NCBI RefSeq assembly: GCF_001475935.1
Contig: NZ_LDQA01000013.1
Location: forward strand, 1-64,000
Direction: 5' to 3'
Source: Aureimonas ureilytica
GTDB taxonomy: Bacteria > Pseudomonadota > Alphaproteobacteria > Rhizobiales > Rhizobiaceae
Length of the DNA stretch: 64,000 nucleotides
The translations under genes and the position numbers were made by a program. Under the pieces are notes generated by a model, which was not told the origin of the DNA, searched no databases, and saw only the letters and a program-made list of their open reading frames with translations. Shown here piece by piece: positions 7,388-16,300 of this stretch (positions are counted from its first letter, which is position 1; each line of letters begins with the position of its first letter).

Positions 7388-8136
7388 TCAGTGTCGCAGC
7401 GGCTGGAGCGGGCAAAAAACCTCGGCGGCCGCTGCCAGTCCGGCGGCCAGACGAGGCTTGCTCTGTTGTGCCTCCCGGTGCTTTTGCCGGGTGCGCATTC
7501 TCGCCTCGACCCAACGCTCTGCCGCCCCGCGTAACGCGGCCTTCTCGCCACCTCGAACCGGCGTCGTTCCGGGACCATCTCTGTCCTGGCCAAGGCTTGG
7601 CCAAGGGCGGCCAGCATCTGCGTGGCGAGGCGTCCCGCCGCCTCCGGATCGTCGTCTCGTCCAGCGGTGGGGTGCATGTGCTCCACAACGTCCCGCAAAG
7701 GGATCGACCCCTCCTTCAACCAGCGCTCCAGCAGAAAGCGTAGATGCGGCAACAGGGATCCCAACTCGTTTAAACGGACGCGGCCGTCGGCGTCGGTGGC
7801 AAGGGCCAGAACGCTGGCCATGCGCTCGGCGCCCATCCCCAAAGCAGCCTGCAGGATCGCAGGATCGGACGCGTCGATGGCGCGCTGTTCGCAGGCATAC
7901 AGTCCGATGCGTCGTGCCCGAAGGGCGTCTTCGATCCAGGCATCGCAACGAGGGCCGATGGGACCGCGCTCACGTGTCAGCCAGACAAAGCGTTCGGTGT
8001 CGTAGCAGGATCCGAACACGCCCTCGATCGCGTGCTCGTCCGCAAAAGCGAACGCCTCGCCTTATCCTGTTTCTCGGCAGACACGGGCCTCGCCGCGAGC
8101 AAAGCGCCGATAGGCGTCGATGCGCGTGTCACCCAT
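7388..8136 (-). pseudogene. Broken hypothetical gene with in-frame stop and frameshift
   Basis: The leftward reading starts at ATG 8136 (MGDTRIDAYRRFARG), meets a TAA at 8062-8064, then continues in the same frame with GEAFAFADEHAIEGVFGSCYD and about 150 coherent residues. Near 7530 the sensible reading moves to another frame (ERWVEARMRTRQKHREAQ) and ends at 7388. A GTG at 8019 could give a truncated protein of the middle part. No family is recognised. Its position facing a traA gene suggests a former plasmid-transfer neighbour. Confidence 0.5.
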
Positions 8137-8309
8137 GCGGTGGTCCGTCCTGCTTCCATCGACGGTCTTTCTGCACACCTTCGAGCCGAGCCTGACGGGA
8201 CCGTTTTGGCGATCCGACCCAACCCGCGCGTCCGCACCGATGAGGCAGGGACTGCAGCTCCTGAACGGGACACTTGAGAAGGGGAGGCATCCTCTCCTCG
8301 ACGCTTGCT

Positions 8310-8351
8310 TTTGGGGAAAGAGGGACGGTTCCCTCCTCCTCTTTCCCCAAA
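8310..8351. repeat. 14-bp perfect inverted repeat
   Basis: tttggggaaagagg (8310-8323) pairs perfectly with 8338-8351 around a 14-base loop. It lies between the broken leftward gene and the candidate transfer origin. No T-run follows on either strand, so a plain intrinsic terminator is unlikely. A protein-binding site or part of the transfer origin is possible. Confidence 0.6.
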
Positions 8352-8625
8352 CCCCTATCACCTCTCCCGTGCCCTCACCGCTGCGCGGTTTCGGGCACAT
8401 CCCGCGCGATCGATGGCTCGATCCAGCGCCTGGGATCGTCCGACCTCGGATGTCGAGTTCGGGGCTCCGCCACGGGCGTCGCTCGATGCGTTCGTGACCT
8501 CCGCAGCGCCGCCCGCGACCCGCTGTGTTCGCCTCCCGCGCCCCTCCTATCGGCCTCTCCGGAGCGGAGCGACCGGCTTCAAGCGGACCGCGCAGCGGGC
8601 TCTTGAGCATCTGGTTGCAGGAGCA

Positions 8626-8700
8626 AACAGCGCAATTACCTGTTGCTTTTCGCAACAGGCCCTGCCAGAGATCCATAAGGGCGCTCAGAAGGGCGTGTTT
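8626..8700 (+). other. Candidate origin of transfer (oriT) upstream of traA
   Basis: The segment aacagcgcaattacctgttgc (8626-8646) resembles, from memory, the nick region of Ti-type oriT sites, sharing the GCGCAATTA core. It runs directly into a strong hairpin cctgttgc/gcaacagg (8639-8646 and 8652-8659, 5-base loop). Two aagggcg motifs follow (8679 and 8693). In Ti-type systems oriT lies immediately 5' of traA, as here. Assignment rests on motif likeness and position. Confidence 0.5.
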
Positions 8701-8720
8701 GGCATGACGATCGGTTCGGC

Positions 8721-11700
8721 GTGGCGATCTATCACTTCCGTCAGACGGTCATCTCGGGAGGATCAGGGCACTCCGCTGTCGCGGCGGCCGCTTATCGTCA
8801 CAACGTCGCTATGCAATCCGATCGCGGCGCGACGGTTCACGACTACTCCAAACGCCAGGGCACCGTGCATTCCGAACTCGCCATTCCAGCGGACGCGCCG
8901 GATTGGGTTCGTAATCAACTCGGCTTTGCCGCCGGTCCTGATGCACCGGGCTCAGACGGCTCGCGCCTCGTCGGCCCGGATGCGATCAACGCCTCGCTGG
9001 AGCTCTGGAACAAGGTCGAGAAGGGCGAGAAGCGCTACGACGCCAAATACGCCACCGAACTCACCCTCGCCCTGCCCGTCGAGCTGACCGAGGACCAGCA
9101 GATCGCTCTCGTGCGCGCCTTCGTCGACGAGCATCTGACCGCCAGGGGACGGGTCGCCGATTGGGCCATCCACGTCCCGCCCGGACGCGAGCACAATCCC
9201 CATGTCCACATCCTCTCGACCGTTCGGCCCCTGACCGAACAGGGCTTCGGGCCAAAGGCCGTGATCGCCCGCGATGAGGAAGGCCAGCCGCTGCGCACCC
9301 AGCGCGGCGATGTCGTCTACGAGAAGTGGTCGGGCTCGAAGGACGAACTCTACGAGATGCGCGCCGCTTGGGCCGCCGAGATGAACCAGGCGCTGGCGCT
9401 CGCCGGTCACGACATCACCGTCGATCACCGCTCCTTCGAAGATCGCGGCATCACCGACATTCTGCCGACCCAGCATCGCGGCAAGACCGAGCACATGCGC
9501 CAGTTCGGACCCGAGCATCAGGTGCCCGCCAGGGACGCCGCCGACCGCGCCGCGACCTTTGCCCGCTTCGAAGAGAACCCCTCCCTCGTGCTGGAGCACA
9601 TCACCCGCGAGCAGTCGACCTTCTCGACCCGCGACATCGCCCGCGTCGTGCATCGCTACATGGGCGAGGGAAACGACTTCCAGGGCCTCATGAACCGCAT
9701 CGGGATGCTGCCCGAATTGGTCACGATCCAGGCCCAGATCCACGACCCCGAGACCAACCGCGTCGTCCAGGGCGAGCGCTTCACTACAGAGGCCGTTCTG
9801 GAGCGCGAGGCCGCCATGCTCAGGGCCACGCTGAACCGCCACGCCGATCGCGGCTTCGAGGTCGATGCCGCCACTCGCGAGGCCGCGCTATCACGCGCCC
9901 AGGAGCGTCAGGGCTTCACCTACACGCCCGAGCAGAAAGCCGCCGTGGATCGCCTCACCCGTGACGAGGGGATCGGCGTCATGGTCGGCATCGCCGGCGC
10001 GGGCAAGTCCACCGTCATGGCCGCCGTTAACGAGATCTATTCAGCGGCGGGCGCCGGCGTTTACGGCGCCGCTCTCGCCGGCAAGGCGGCCGACAATCTT
10101 CAGCAGTCGTCGGGCATCGAAAGCCTGACGCTCGCGTCCTGGGAGAATGCCTGGGCGGGCGGCTACAATCAGCTCTCGCGCGGCGACGTCTTCGTGATCG
10201 ACGAGGCGGGCATGGTGGCCTCCGCGCAGATGGCGCGCGTCATGGCGCAGCTCGACGGCTTCGGCGCCAAGGTCCTGCTCGTCGGCGATGCGCGCCAGCT
10301 CCAGCCCATTGAGGCGGGTGCGGCCTTCCGCTCCATCGCCTCCGAGGTCGGCTATGTCGAACTCACCGAAGTTCGCCGCCAGGAGCGCGAGGACCATGCG
10401 CGCGCCAGCGTCCTGTTCGGCGCGGGCGAAGCGCGCTCGGCCATGGACATCTACAAGGGCAACGACACGTTCCAATTCCACGACGCGCGGGCCGGCGCGC
10501 TGGAAGCCGCCATCAAGGGCTGGGACCACGATCGCCGCGCCGGCGCCGATGTGGTCATTCTCGCCCACACGAACCGCGACGTTCTCGACCTCAACGCGAT
10601 GGCGCGCGCCTCGATCAAGCTCGACGGCGGACTGACCGGCGGGGAGACCTTTGCGACGGCGCGGGGACCGCGCGAGTTCGCCCCCGGCGACCGCGTTCTC
10701 TTCCTCGAGAACGACCGCACGCTCGGCGTTCGCAACGGCTCGATCGGCCATGTCGAGAGCGTCGGCTCGAAGGGTCTCGTGGTCAGCCTTCCCGATCGCG
10801 CCGAGCCGGTGGCGATCACCCGCGAGGGCTACAACAATATCGACCACGGCTATGCCACGACGATCCACAAATCCCAGGGCTCCACCTACGACCGCGTTCA
10901 TGTCGTCGCCGGGGCGATGATGGACGCCCAGCTCAGCTACGTCTCGCTCAGCCGCCACCGCGAGGACGTCACCTTCCACATTCCCCTGGATGTGTTCACC
11001 CGTCCCGGCGCCGAGCAGCTCGCCACCCCCGAGCAGGCCATGAACCGCCTGTCGCGCGAGACGCTCAAGGACACCTCGATCGACTTCCGCAAGACGCCCG
11101 ATTACGCTGAGGCAAGGCAAGCCCTGGACGCCCGGATTGCGCTCGCCGCGAGCCCCGCCGGTCGCTTCGAGACCTTCCTCGAGCAGCGCGGTCTGCCGCA
11201 CCCGTCCGAGGTGCTGGAACAGGTCAAAGCCTATGCCGCCTCGTTCCTTGCCCAGAACGGCCCGCAGGACGCTGCGCAGCAGATCCGTGTCGATCCGCCC
11301 GCACACTATCGCGACGCCACGCAGGCGGCCTCCCTGGAGCCGCACGACGACCTTCGCCAGCCTCTGAACCGCCTCCAGCATGTGCAGGACCATTCCGCCT
11401 CCATGAACCATGAAGGCAATGCCCGTCGCTCGGCCTTCCACACCGCCGAGAACGAGCTGACGCGCTATGCCACCTCGCAGGGTCTTCGCGACTATGCCGA
11501 GCGCGTCGCGGACGTGCTCGCGCCCTCGATCGTCGTGGCGATCGGTCCGACCCTCGCCGACCCCGATCACGAGCCCCGCTTGGCCGGTCTCTCGCAGACC
11601 GTTCGCGATGCGCTCGCCGCAAACTGGCGGGACGTTCACACGGTCTCGCGGGCCACCTGGGAGCTGGGTCTCCTTGAGACCGTGCGCGACGTCGACACGA

Positions 11701-12641
11701 GCTATCAGCAACAGCGGGAGGATCAGCGCGTGCTGGCCGATTACGAACGCAGCGTCTCGCCTGCCCCGGCATCGCCCCCAGCACCAGTGGCAGTCGAACT
11801 GCCGGCGATGGCGGATCGTTCGCCCTCCGTCCAACCGTCCGAGCCAGAGCGGACCGCTCCCCTTCTGAACGTCCCCGTCCTGCCCTCCGTCTCAGCCTGG
11901 TCGCAGAGCGTGGAGCAAGCAGCGGCGGCAGCCGTGCCCAATTGGCCAAGCGTCAGGATCTTCGAGGCGAGTGCGCTCGCGCAAGCAAGCGGTGTCTGGC
12001 GCAATCCCGCCGAAGCATTGGGCCAAATCCGTGCTGAGATTGCGGTCGATCCGGACCGGCTCAACGACGTGCTGAAGGCGGTCGCACGCGAGCCCCAATC
12101 CTATGGCGATCTCGTCGGCGGTCGAACCATGTTCCTTCAGCCCGATGCCGAGCGTAAGGAGGCCCTTACACGCATCCCTCTCGTCAGCTCTACGGTTTCC
12201 GAACTTGTTGATGCAGAACAGCGTTCGATGGTCTTCCTGACACAGCAGGAGCGGGATTGGCGCGCTCATATGGCGACGCCAGCGCCGAGCCTCTCACCCG
12301 AGGCGCTTGGGGTTCTTTCGACGCTCTCGGCCGCGCATGATCTCAAGCAAAGCGATCGCGAAGCAGGCCATCACATGGCCGCGCCCACGCTCTCGAACCC
12401 CAAAGCGCTGGAGGAGATCAAATCCTGGCGTCAGGATGTGGAAAAACGTTTGACTGTACCGGACGCGCTGGAGCGTCTGCCGGACATGACACCGGAGAAG
12501 CGCGAAGAGCTCCGTTCGATCGTCGCAACCGTCGATCAGGCGGTGAAGACGGCAGATATGTCTCAGAGCGTGGAGAGAAGCAACGACCGCGAAAGGGAAG
12601 CGGCCAAGAACACGGATCGCGACCTTGGAATGGAGATGTAG
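8721..12641 (+). CDS. traA: Ti-type conjugative relaxase-helicase TraA (MobA/MobL family)
   Basis: A 1306-residue two-part protein. The N-terminal MobA/MobL relaxase (about 1-260) begins AIYHFRQTVISGGSGHSAV and has the metal-binding HNPHVH near residue 157. A RecD/TraI-like superfamily 1 helicase follows, with GIAGAGKST (about 421), DVFVIDEAGM, GDARQLQPI and TIHKSQGSTYDRV...LSYVSLSRHRE. The C-terminal region is Arg/Ala/Pro-rich and longer than in Ti TraA (about 1100 residues). The start is GTG 8721. It would nick oriT and unwind the transferred strand. No mating-pair genes are in the window, so the plasmid may be only mobilizable. Confidence 0.9.
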   Translation: MAIYHFRQTVISGGSGHSAVAAAAYRHNVAMQSDRGATVHDYSKRQGTVHSELAIPADAPDWVRNQLGFAAGPDAPGSDGSRLVGPDAINASLELWNKVEKGEKRYDAKYATELTLALPVELTEDQQIALVRAFVDEHLTARGRVADWAIHVPPGREHNPHVHILSTVRPLTEQGFGPKAVIARDEEGQPLRTQRGDVVYEKWSGSKDELYEMRAAWAAEMNQALALAGHDITVDHRSFEDRGITDILPTQHRGKTEHMRQFGPEHQVPARDAADRAATFARFEENPSLVLEHITREQSTFSTRDIARVVHRYMGEGNDFQGLMNRIGMLPELVTIQAQIHDPETNRVVQGERFTTEAVLEREAAMLRATLNRHADRGFEVDAATREAALSRAQERQGFTYTPEQKAAVDRLTRDEGIGVMVGIAGAGKSTVMAAVNEIYSAAGAGVYGAALAGKAADNLQQSSGIESLTLASWENAWAGGYNQLSRGDVFVIDEAGMVASAQMARVMAQLDGFGAKVLLVGDARQLQPIEAGAAFRSIASEVGYVELTEVRRQEREDHARASVLFGAGEARSAMDIYKGNDTFQFHDARAGALEAAIKGWDHDRRAGADVVILAHTNRDVLDLNAMARASIKLDGGLTGGETFATARGPREFAPGDRVLFLENDRTLGVRNGSIGHVESVGSKGLVVSLPDRAEPVAITREGYNNIDHGYATTIHKSQGSTYDRVHVVAGAMMDAQLSYVSLSRHREDVTFHIPLDVFTRPGAEQLATPEQAMNRLSRETLKDTSIDFRKTPDYAEARQALDARIALAASPAGRFETFLEQRGLPHPSEVLEQVKAYAASFLAQNGPQDAAQQIRVDPPAHYRDATQAASLEPHDDLRQPLNRLQHVQDHSASMNHEGNARRSAFHTAENELTRYATSQGLRDYAERVADVLAPSIVVAIGPTLADPDHEPRLAGLSQTVRDALAANWRDVHTVSRATWELGLLETVRDVDTSYQQQREDQRVLADYERSVSPAPASPPAPVAVELPAMADRSPSVQPSEPERTAPLLNVPVLPSVSAWSQSVEQAAAAAVPNWPSVRIFEASALAQASGVWRNPAEALGQIRAEIAVDPDRLNDVLKAVAREPQSYGDLVGGRTMFLQPDAERKEALTRIPLVSSTVSELVDAEQRSMVFLTQQERDWRAHMATPAPSLSPEALGVLSTLSAAHDLKQSDREAGHHMAAPTLSNPKALEEIKSWRQDVEKRLTVPDALERLPDMTPEKREELRSIVATVDQAVKTADMSQSVERSNDREREAAKNTDRDLGMEM

Positions 12642-12727
12642 CAAAGCACTCGCCTCTCTCCCTGTGGTGCCTGTAGAGTGGCGGCAAACGAAGATCGACA
12701 GGCTCAGGATCGCCAAGGCAATCGACG

Positions 12728-12979
12728 GTGCCGGCATCGGCCGACGGAAACCCCGACGATCTCGCGCAAGAACTCGCCGACGCTTACGACAACGCGGAGA
12801 AAGACATGGTCTCGCTCAAGGACCTCGAAGCCTTCAATGCTCGCTCCGATGCGCGCATCGAGACCATCACTGCTCGTTCAGACGCGCGCATCAAGGCCGC
12901 CTTTCACCGTCAGAGAATTTGGATCGCCGGTATCGCCTTCCTCTTTACGATCGCGATCGTTGCCATCGTAAAGCTCTGA
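12728..12979 (+). pseudogene. Coiled-coil membrane protein with frameshifted N-terminus
   Basis: The 83-residue frame holds DLAQELADAYDNAEKDMVSL, repeated SDARIE units and a C-terminal membrane segment (IWIAGIAFLFTIAIVAIVKL). It is paralogous to the leftward gene at 13323. The paralogue's N-terminal part (VKIDGLKIAKVLKTAGI) is matched in a different frame upstream (KIDRLRIAKAIDGAGI, about 12690-12740). This copy has therefore lost its proper N-terminus through a frameshift, although a short protein from 12728 could still be made. The family resembles DUF1640-like coiled-coil proteins. Confidence 0.6.
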
Positions 12980-13086
12980 CAAGCGACAGAGGCGTGCCTC
13001 TTTGGGCCGAGCTTTGGTTGCTGCTCCCTACGCCCCTGAAGAGCTCTCAGCTCTTGGGATCGCAATCCTTCACGCGCACGGCTGGC

Positions 13087-13168
13087 GCCACCCGATACGA
13101 GAAAACCGCCTTCGGCTTGCTTAGGTATCCTCTGCCTCGCCGCAACACTCGATTGGATCAAGCACTGA
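13087..13168 (+). mobile_element. Relic of an IS5/IS427-type transposase 3' end
   Basis: The rightward reading gives ATRYEKTA and then, after a frame change, GILCLAATLDWIKH and a stop. This corresponds to the transposase C-terminus ATRYEKTAASFLGVLCLAAALDWIRR of the complete element at the window start. Only about 80 bp remain, with an internal frameshift and no recognisable terminal repeat. Confidence 0.7.
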
Positions 13169-13322
13169 CAGGCACTGGCGTGCATGAAGGCCCGAATGAA
13201 CGGTAGAGCTTTTCGGAAGCGCAGACGGCGACGACCATGATCGCTTCCGCGCGCGTGTGGCGCCGAGCTGAAGGAAGGCGTGGCGAACAGGGAAGCCCGC
13301 CGAAGCCGGCTTCCGATCCTCG
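13169..13322. other. Short gene-free spacer between the mirrored paralogues
   Basis: Nothing recognisable was found between the IS5 relic and the end of the leftward coiled-coil gene: no terminator hairpin and no reading frame that continues either neighbour. Confidence 0.5.
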
Positions 13323-13652
13323 TTAGAGCTTCATAGCGACAATGATGATGGCAGCTGCTGCCGCGTACGTAGCGACGGTCCAGACGATCTGGCGATTGAT
13401 GGCGGCCTCGATGCGCGCATCGGAGCGTGCATAGCTGGCCTCGATGCGCGCATCGGAGCGGGCGTTGATGGCATCGAGATCTTTGAGCGAGACCATGTCT
13501 TTCTCCGCGTTGTCGTCGGCGTCTGCGAGTTCCTGTGCGAGGTCGGCGGCCTTGTCTTGGTCGATGCCGGCAGTCTTGAGCACCTTGGCGATCTTGAGCC
13601 CGTCGATCTTCACGCTCGCCTCCAATCTAGGTGTTTGAGCTTGCGGAGCCAA
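13323..13652 (-). CDS. Small coiled-coil, single-membrane-span protein
   Basis: A 109-residue protein with an N-terminal VKIDGLKIAKVLKTAGIDQ segment, a charged coiled coil (DLAQELADADDNAEKDMVSL and two SDARIEA units) and a C-terminal membrane span (about 88-108, IVWTVATYAAAAAIIIVAMKL). The layout resembles DUF1640/Bdr-like proteins found on plasmids and phage. It faces a frameshifted paralogue at 12728, so the two form a mirrored pair. Function unknown. Confidence 0.65.
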   Translation of the reverse strand: MAPQAQTPRLEASVKIDGLKIAKVLKTAGIDQDKAADLAQELADADDNAEKDMVSLKDLDAINARSDARIEASYARSDARIEAAINRQIVWTVATYAAAAAIIIVAMKL

Positions 13653-13680
13653 TCCCCGCAGCCACCCGATCAGCCGGGAC

Positions 13681-13757
13681 GGCTCTGTTGCGAATAGCTA
13701 TTGTGGATGCGGGCCTCGGTGCTGAAGGTGCCTATAGTTGGGGGCGTGAGGCATGAC
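13681..13757 (+). mobile_element. IS6-family (IS26-like) end relic
   Basis: The sequence starts ggctctgttgcgaatagc and runs through gcctcggtgct and ggggcgtgaggcatga, matching base for base with scattered changes the leader of the complete IS6 element at 36214-36295, up to its transposase ATG. After the ATG the similarity ends, so only the 5' tip of about 75 bp survives. Confidence 0.8.
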
Positions 13758-14343
13758 CGGGAATGTCGCTCGCACCGTTGACACAGTCAGCTTTGCCGCT
13801 GTGAGGGCACGTCGACTTCTCAACGAAAGGGGCTTTTACTGCCGTCCGAGAGAGGGGCTGACGCCACTGAGGTTGCCGTATGCCGCGATGTCTGGTTCTC
13901 GGAAGGCCTGGCTAACGTCTATCGCTCGTTCTGGTCGAAGGCCGATGAGTGGCTTTCGAGCGTCGGCTTTATCGACCGTTAGAGACCGGACAGGGCCAAA
14001 AGCGGACCGGCGGCTTTCGATGTGATCGAGCGAAAAGCTGACGTTCAGCAAGCGCTTTAGTTCTACGTTAGGCTCGCGCCGTTCTTCACGTGGCCAACTC
14101 ACGCCACGTCCGAGGTGCTATTGCGCATCCTCGACGAGATAAAAATCTCTAAAAATAGTTCACGAACGCTAGTTTATGAACTAACTTGGGATCTGATATG
14201 AACCCTTAGAATTTTCCCTTAGTGTCTGAGTTCTAACCCCTAATTCCTCTGAGTTTGGCTATGGAAGGGTCATCTGTCTCTAGAGATAAGATGGGTCTTC
14301 AAGCATTTTTGCGCAGTCGAGCCTTTTGAGTCGAGGTGCAAAA
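13758..14343. other. Gene-poor AT-richer stretch with dyads
   Basis: One rightward open frame ends at 13981 in DVWFSEGLANVYRSFWSKADEWLSSVGFIDR. It reads like the C-terminus of a real protein but lacks its beginning; no family is recognised. Further right the DNA becomes AT-richer and holds a dyad agttca/tgaact (14157-14162/14177-14182) and two ctgagtt repeats (14225-14260). It may be the upstream control region of the two genes that follow. Confidence 0.4.
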
Positions 14344-14346
14344 ATG
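14304..14346 (+). promoter_or_regulatory. Possible start-codon-sequestering RNA hairpin
   Basis: cattttt-gc (14304-14312) is perfectly complementary to gcaaaaatg (14338-14346), whose last three bases are the ATG of the small gene at 14344. In the RNA this 9-bp stem would bury the start codon and part of the gaggtg ribosome-binding site. The dyad is seen directly; a regulatory role is inferred. Confidence 0.4.
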
Positions 14347-14484
14347 TCGGTGGTTTCAGACGTGATGGATGCCATCGCGCAAATTTCGGATGAGAAACTG
14401 GAGGTCGTCATGGTGCTCGCCGGGTTTGGGTTGGCTGCGTATGCGATCTACGTCGTGGCGAGTTTTACTCGGGGTGGCAAATGA
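14344..14484 (+). CDS. 46-residue membrane protein coupled to the following gene
   Basis: The frame reads MSVVSDVMDAIAQISDEK, then a hydrophobic span (about 20-40, VVMVLAGFGLAAYAIYVVA), and ends SFTRGGK. A gaggtg ribosome-binding site lies 6 bp upstream. Its stop overlaps the start of the next gene (ATGA at 14481-14484), so the two are probably translated together. No family recognised; the coupling is the main support for a real gene. Confidence 0.5.
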   Translation: MSVVSDVMDAIAQISDEKLEVVMVLAGFGLAAYAIYVVASFTRGGK

Positions 14485-15203
14485 CTCGCCGCGAGTTCAA
14501 AAAACTCCCTTCGGTGTGGATCCGCGAGGGAGGCCTGAAAGCCTTTCAGTGGACGTCTGGAACAGGATCAGGCTCCGACAACACGGCCGCCTTAATGGTT
14601 CTCATGGCGATCACTCACCATATCGACGAGGACACAGGTGTAGCTGCTCTGACCTATGATAGTCTTCAGGAGGCGACGAACCTCAGCCGAGCAAAGATTT
14701 CAGGCGGGCTGAAAGTTCTCATCGCTCTGAACAGGATCGTGAAGGACATTGAGGGTCAGAGCACTTACGGCCTGGTTGACTACGATCCATACCGAAACTG
14801 GTGCAAAATTCCCATCAGCAAACTTTATCAGGGAAATAGGATTTATCCTCTTCAAGACTTCAAGCTTCGGTCTATCGTTGAGCTGCACGCTTTGAAAGTA
14901 TATTTCCTGCTTCTTGCCCAGCGGGGTACCGACACAAACCAAGCCAACATCAGCCTTTTAAAGATTCATGAGAAAACAGGTGTCCCCTCTCATCGTCTTA
15001 AAACAGCTTTGAGCCACCTAACCGTTCGATCAATGATCTACACTGAGCGAACGCCCAGTATGAAAGATCCTTCCCACACGGCTAATGCTTATCGGATCGT
15101 GGGTATCGACCCTTACCGCCATGACGGCACGCGCTCAGAGGATGAACATATTCGAGAAGTCGATTTTACATCCTACCAGCGTTCGAGTCCGAAATCATAT
15201 TGA
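14481..15203 (+). CDS. Double helix-turn-helix protein, possibly a plasmid Rep-like factor
   Basis: A 240-residue protein with two winged-helix-like segments: ALTYDSLQEATNLSRAKISG (about 56-75) and ISLLKIHEKTGVPSHRLKTA (about 155-175). A basic-aromatic middle (YDPYRNWCKIPISKLYQGN) lies between them. Two tandem winged helices are the usual plan of Rep_3-like initiators, but no signature firmly places it there. Its AT-richer composition and the IS remnants on both sides suggest transfer from another replicon. It could equally be a phage or plasmid transcription factor. Confidence 0.45.
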   Translation: MTRREFKKLPSVWIREGGLKAFQWTSGTGSGSDNTAALMVLMAITHHIDEDTGVAALTYDSLQEATNLSRAKISGGLKVLIALNRIVKDIEGQSTYGLVDYDPYRNWCKIPISKLYQGNRIYPLQDFKLRSIVELHALKVYFLLLAQRGTDTNQANISLLKIHEKTGVPSHRLKTALSHLTVRSMIYTERTPSMKDPSHTANAYRIVGIDPYRHDGTRSEDEHIREVDFTSYQRSSPKSY

Positions 15204-15322
15204 CTAAGCCGCTGCCGTTCGCGTCGCAGTTACCAAAATACCCTAATGGGGGCCGCCAATGGGACTATGAACTACATGGCTCGGCTGCCCGAGATCGCCC
15301 ATTGTCGGGTTCACGATAGGAC
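15204..15322. other. Spacer before the IS3 element
   Basis: About 120 bp with no gene. It does not contain the missing remainder of the IS6 copy truncated at the other end of the IS3 element, so simple insertion of IS3 into an intact IS6 copy cannot explain the arrangement. Confidence 0.5.
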
Positions 15323-15351
15323 TGTTGTTGCCCCCGAATGATCGGACAGGA

Positions 15352-16300
15352 TCAGAGGGATTGGCGGGACGCGATGAACTCTCGCGGTGAGAGATAGCCG
15401 AGCGCCTTGTGCGGGTGAACGGTATTGTAGTGTTCGAACCAGATCGGCAGCGTGTTGATGACGGTTTGAGCGTCCGGAAGGGATGAGAGGCGGACGTAGT
15501 CGCGTTTGATGGTGCGAACGAAGGCCTCGGCCATGCCGTTGGATTGCGGGCTTTGGACGGGCGTGGTTCTGGGCTCCAGACCGATGTCGCGGGCCAAACG
15601 TCTGGTCTCACCGGCGATGTAGCCTGAGCCGTTGTCAGTGAGCCATTCGATCGTTTGCGGCAGGCGGTTCACGCGGCCGAAGCGGGCCTCGACGGCCAGG
15701 AGCATGAGGTCCTGGACGTCCTCGCCCTTGATGCCTTCGGTGGTGGCGACAAAACCGATGCTTTCGCGGTCGCAGCAGTCCAGCGCGAAGGCCACGCGGA
15801 CCTTCTCACCGTTGTCGCAGCCGATCTCGAAGCCGTCCGAGCAGTGAGCCAGCGAAGGCGCCACCGGTTCAAGCCCGCTGGCGAACGCAGGTTCGAGCGC
15901 TCGACGGCCACGCGCCCATCGTGACGTCGCCTGTCGAGATTGCCGGCGTGGCGTTGGAGAAGAAGGCCGTGGGCCTTCATCACCCGGTAGACGCGCTTGT
16001 GGTTGGGGAGCGACGCGCCGGCGGCGCGGGCCTTGCGGCAGAGGATGGCGTGAATGCGCCGCCTTTCAGCGATTGCAAGCAATCGCCTGTCGGCCAAGGG
16101 TAGCCATAAGTCGGCATGTCGGCGATCACCGCCTTGATCGCGGCGACAAGCTCAGCGTCGGGCTGCGGCGGTCGGCCGAGGCGCTGATGCGAACGTCCCG
16201 CCATGCGCTCGGCGATGTTCGACCGTGCGACATCAAGCACCGTGCAGACGGCGCTCACCGCGAACCGTCCTTGGGCCACGACAGCGAGCGCAACAGCGCT
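15352..16300 (-). pseudogene. IS3-family orfB (DDE integrase), frameshifted
   Basis: The integrase reads in three successive frames: AVCTVLDVARSNIAERMAGR to DMPTYGY, then [20 protein letters not shown] to VERSNLR, then [20 protein letters not shown] to the end. The last part has DNGSGY and [20 protein letters not shown], the later catalytic Asp and Glu contexts of the rve domain. The two shifts, near 16080 and 15865, should abolish a full-length product. The start coordinate is approximate. Confidence 0.75.

Noticed and set aside
10041-11834. A 597-codon open frame on the minus strand inside traA
   Set aside because: It lies wholly antisense to TraA, whose relaxase and helicase motifs are unmistakable; the frame is a by-product of GC-rich codon bias and has no recognisable domain.
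13753-14025. A 90-codon frame starting at the IS6 relic ATG
   Set aside because: It is Arg/Ser-rich and lacks a plausible fold; a different frame ending at 13981 looks more protein-like, so it is treated as remnant DNA.
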